64,000 nt of DNA, taken from the NCBI GenBank assembly GCA_009760855.2, contig WPIO01000185.1, positions 1 to 64,000 of the forward strand. Direction: 5' to 3'. Below, piece after piece: positions 63,461 to 64,000 of the stretch. Position numbers and translations under genes: made by a program. The notes below the pieces were generated by a model, which saw only the letters and a program-made list of their open reading frames with translations, searched no databases and was not told the origin of the DNA. The stretch comes from Cristatella mucedo. Lineage: Eukaryota > Bryozoa > Phylactolaemata > Cristatellidae. Position 1 is the first letter of the stretch. Each line of letters starts with the position of its first letter.

Positions 63461-64000
63461 AGCAGCTCTTTTGCATTCACAATGCATGAGTGGCAACAAC
63501 CTGTTCGAGAGTTTCCGGGCCGGAATTTCGTTGCTCACTCCATTTTCGCTTATTCATTATTGCGCATAGGCTTCAGTTGACTGACAGTTGAACCCTCGAC
63601 CCGAGCCCCGTGCCGGCCCTCCGTGGCTCGCAAGCCAGCCGTTGGACGGTAAAGTGCTACGGCTGGCTATCATACTGTTTCCGCTCGCGCACGAACTGTC
63701 GTGACTCGGGCCTGCGAAGCGCCCCCCCCCGCAACGAGGCGGACCAAGCTCGGCAGCCTCTCGCCGAACGATCGAGTCAGACTGCGTGAATTTCCGCTCA
63801 GGACGGGGTCGGCAGGGAAGCCCGGTAACAATGGCAATCCTAGCACCTAAACCCACGCACGTGCTGCTACACGCTGAGTCAGAGCGACACTAAAAGACGG
63901 GCGCAGCAGGCGGCCATAGAAGTGAGTCAGGCTCGTCTCACAGAGGGGGGAAATGAGCTGGCCTGCCGATAGCCCGCAGGCCACTTAGAGCGGCTACCCT
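63461..64000. other. G+C-rich unannotated DNA
   Basis: Higher G+C than the surroundings, including a C10 run (63722-63731). A reverse open frame of about 100 codons has no recognisable motif and probably reflects base composition. Confidence 0.4.

Noticed and set aside
63557-63856. G+C-rich reverse open frame of about 100 codons
   Set aside because: No domain, start context or splice evidence; likely compositional.

Overview
The window joins two very different sequences. Positions 1-24101 are AT-rich (roughly 70% A+T by eye) and hold one endogenous double-stranded DNA virus element of the Polinton/Maverick-adintovirus type, bounded by terminal inverted repeats (TIRs). From about 24140 to 64000 the sequence is ordinary animal nuclear DNA: fragments of two LINE families, at least two tRNA-derived SINE families, long microsatellites, and exons with consensus splice sites that include a CUB domain. 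The host is a metazoan, probably an invertebrate; the species cannot be named from the sequence. A SINE and two LINE tails of the host families lie inside the viral element, so it sits in the host genome and is not a free virus or contaminant.

The viral element runs as follows. Protein-primed family B DNA polymerase (235-4228, broken). Small basic, acidic and paralogous accessory genes (4209-6358). A reverse-strand block of a beta-rich protein and three phage-tail-fibre-like genes (6441-9850). A hydrophobic protein (9861-10946), a reverse-strand HNH-AP2 endonuclease (10963-11541), and a phospholipase-A2-fold capsid protein (11593-12415). A reverse-strand block with an unknown protein, an adenain-like protease and a zinc-ribbon protein (12412-13748). 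Then the forward morphogenesis block: packaging ATPase, unknown protein, penton, second penton-like coiled-coil protein and double jelly-roll major capsid protein (13770-19611). Last come a YqaJ/lambda-exonuclease-like nuclease, a fourth fibre, a zinc-finger gene, the retrovirus-like integrase (21727-22602), a two-helix membrane protein, and a protein with 24-residue repeats. This set could replicate by protein priming, integrate with a DDE integrase, and build an icosahedral capsid matured by a cysteine protease.

Four properties of the element stand out. (1) Each TIR folds into a hairpin, and on the right the hairpin is followed by a second, outward copy of the TIR's inner arm, as in a telomere or concatemer junction. 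(2) Nearly every gene starts directly after the same TATATAGAAA-like motif, including two divergent gene pairs separated by only 21 and 10 bp. (3) Many genes stay in one frame across internal stop codons; nine are TGA at places where Trp is plausible, while TGA rarely looks like a real terminator. (4) Most frameshifts fall in A runs, which suggests assembly error, slippage or decay.

The host part holds the 5' end of a reverse-strand secreted-protein gene: TATA box 44384-44391, signal-peptide exon 44196-44328, and a two-exon CUB module at 41745-41955 and 41263-41402 with matching phase-1 introns. Further exons with phase-1 starts lie at 33184-33378 and 32205-32442. The remaining host sequence is repeats and unannotated intergenic or intronic DNA.
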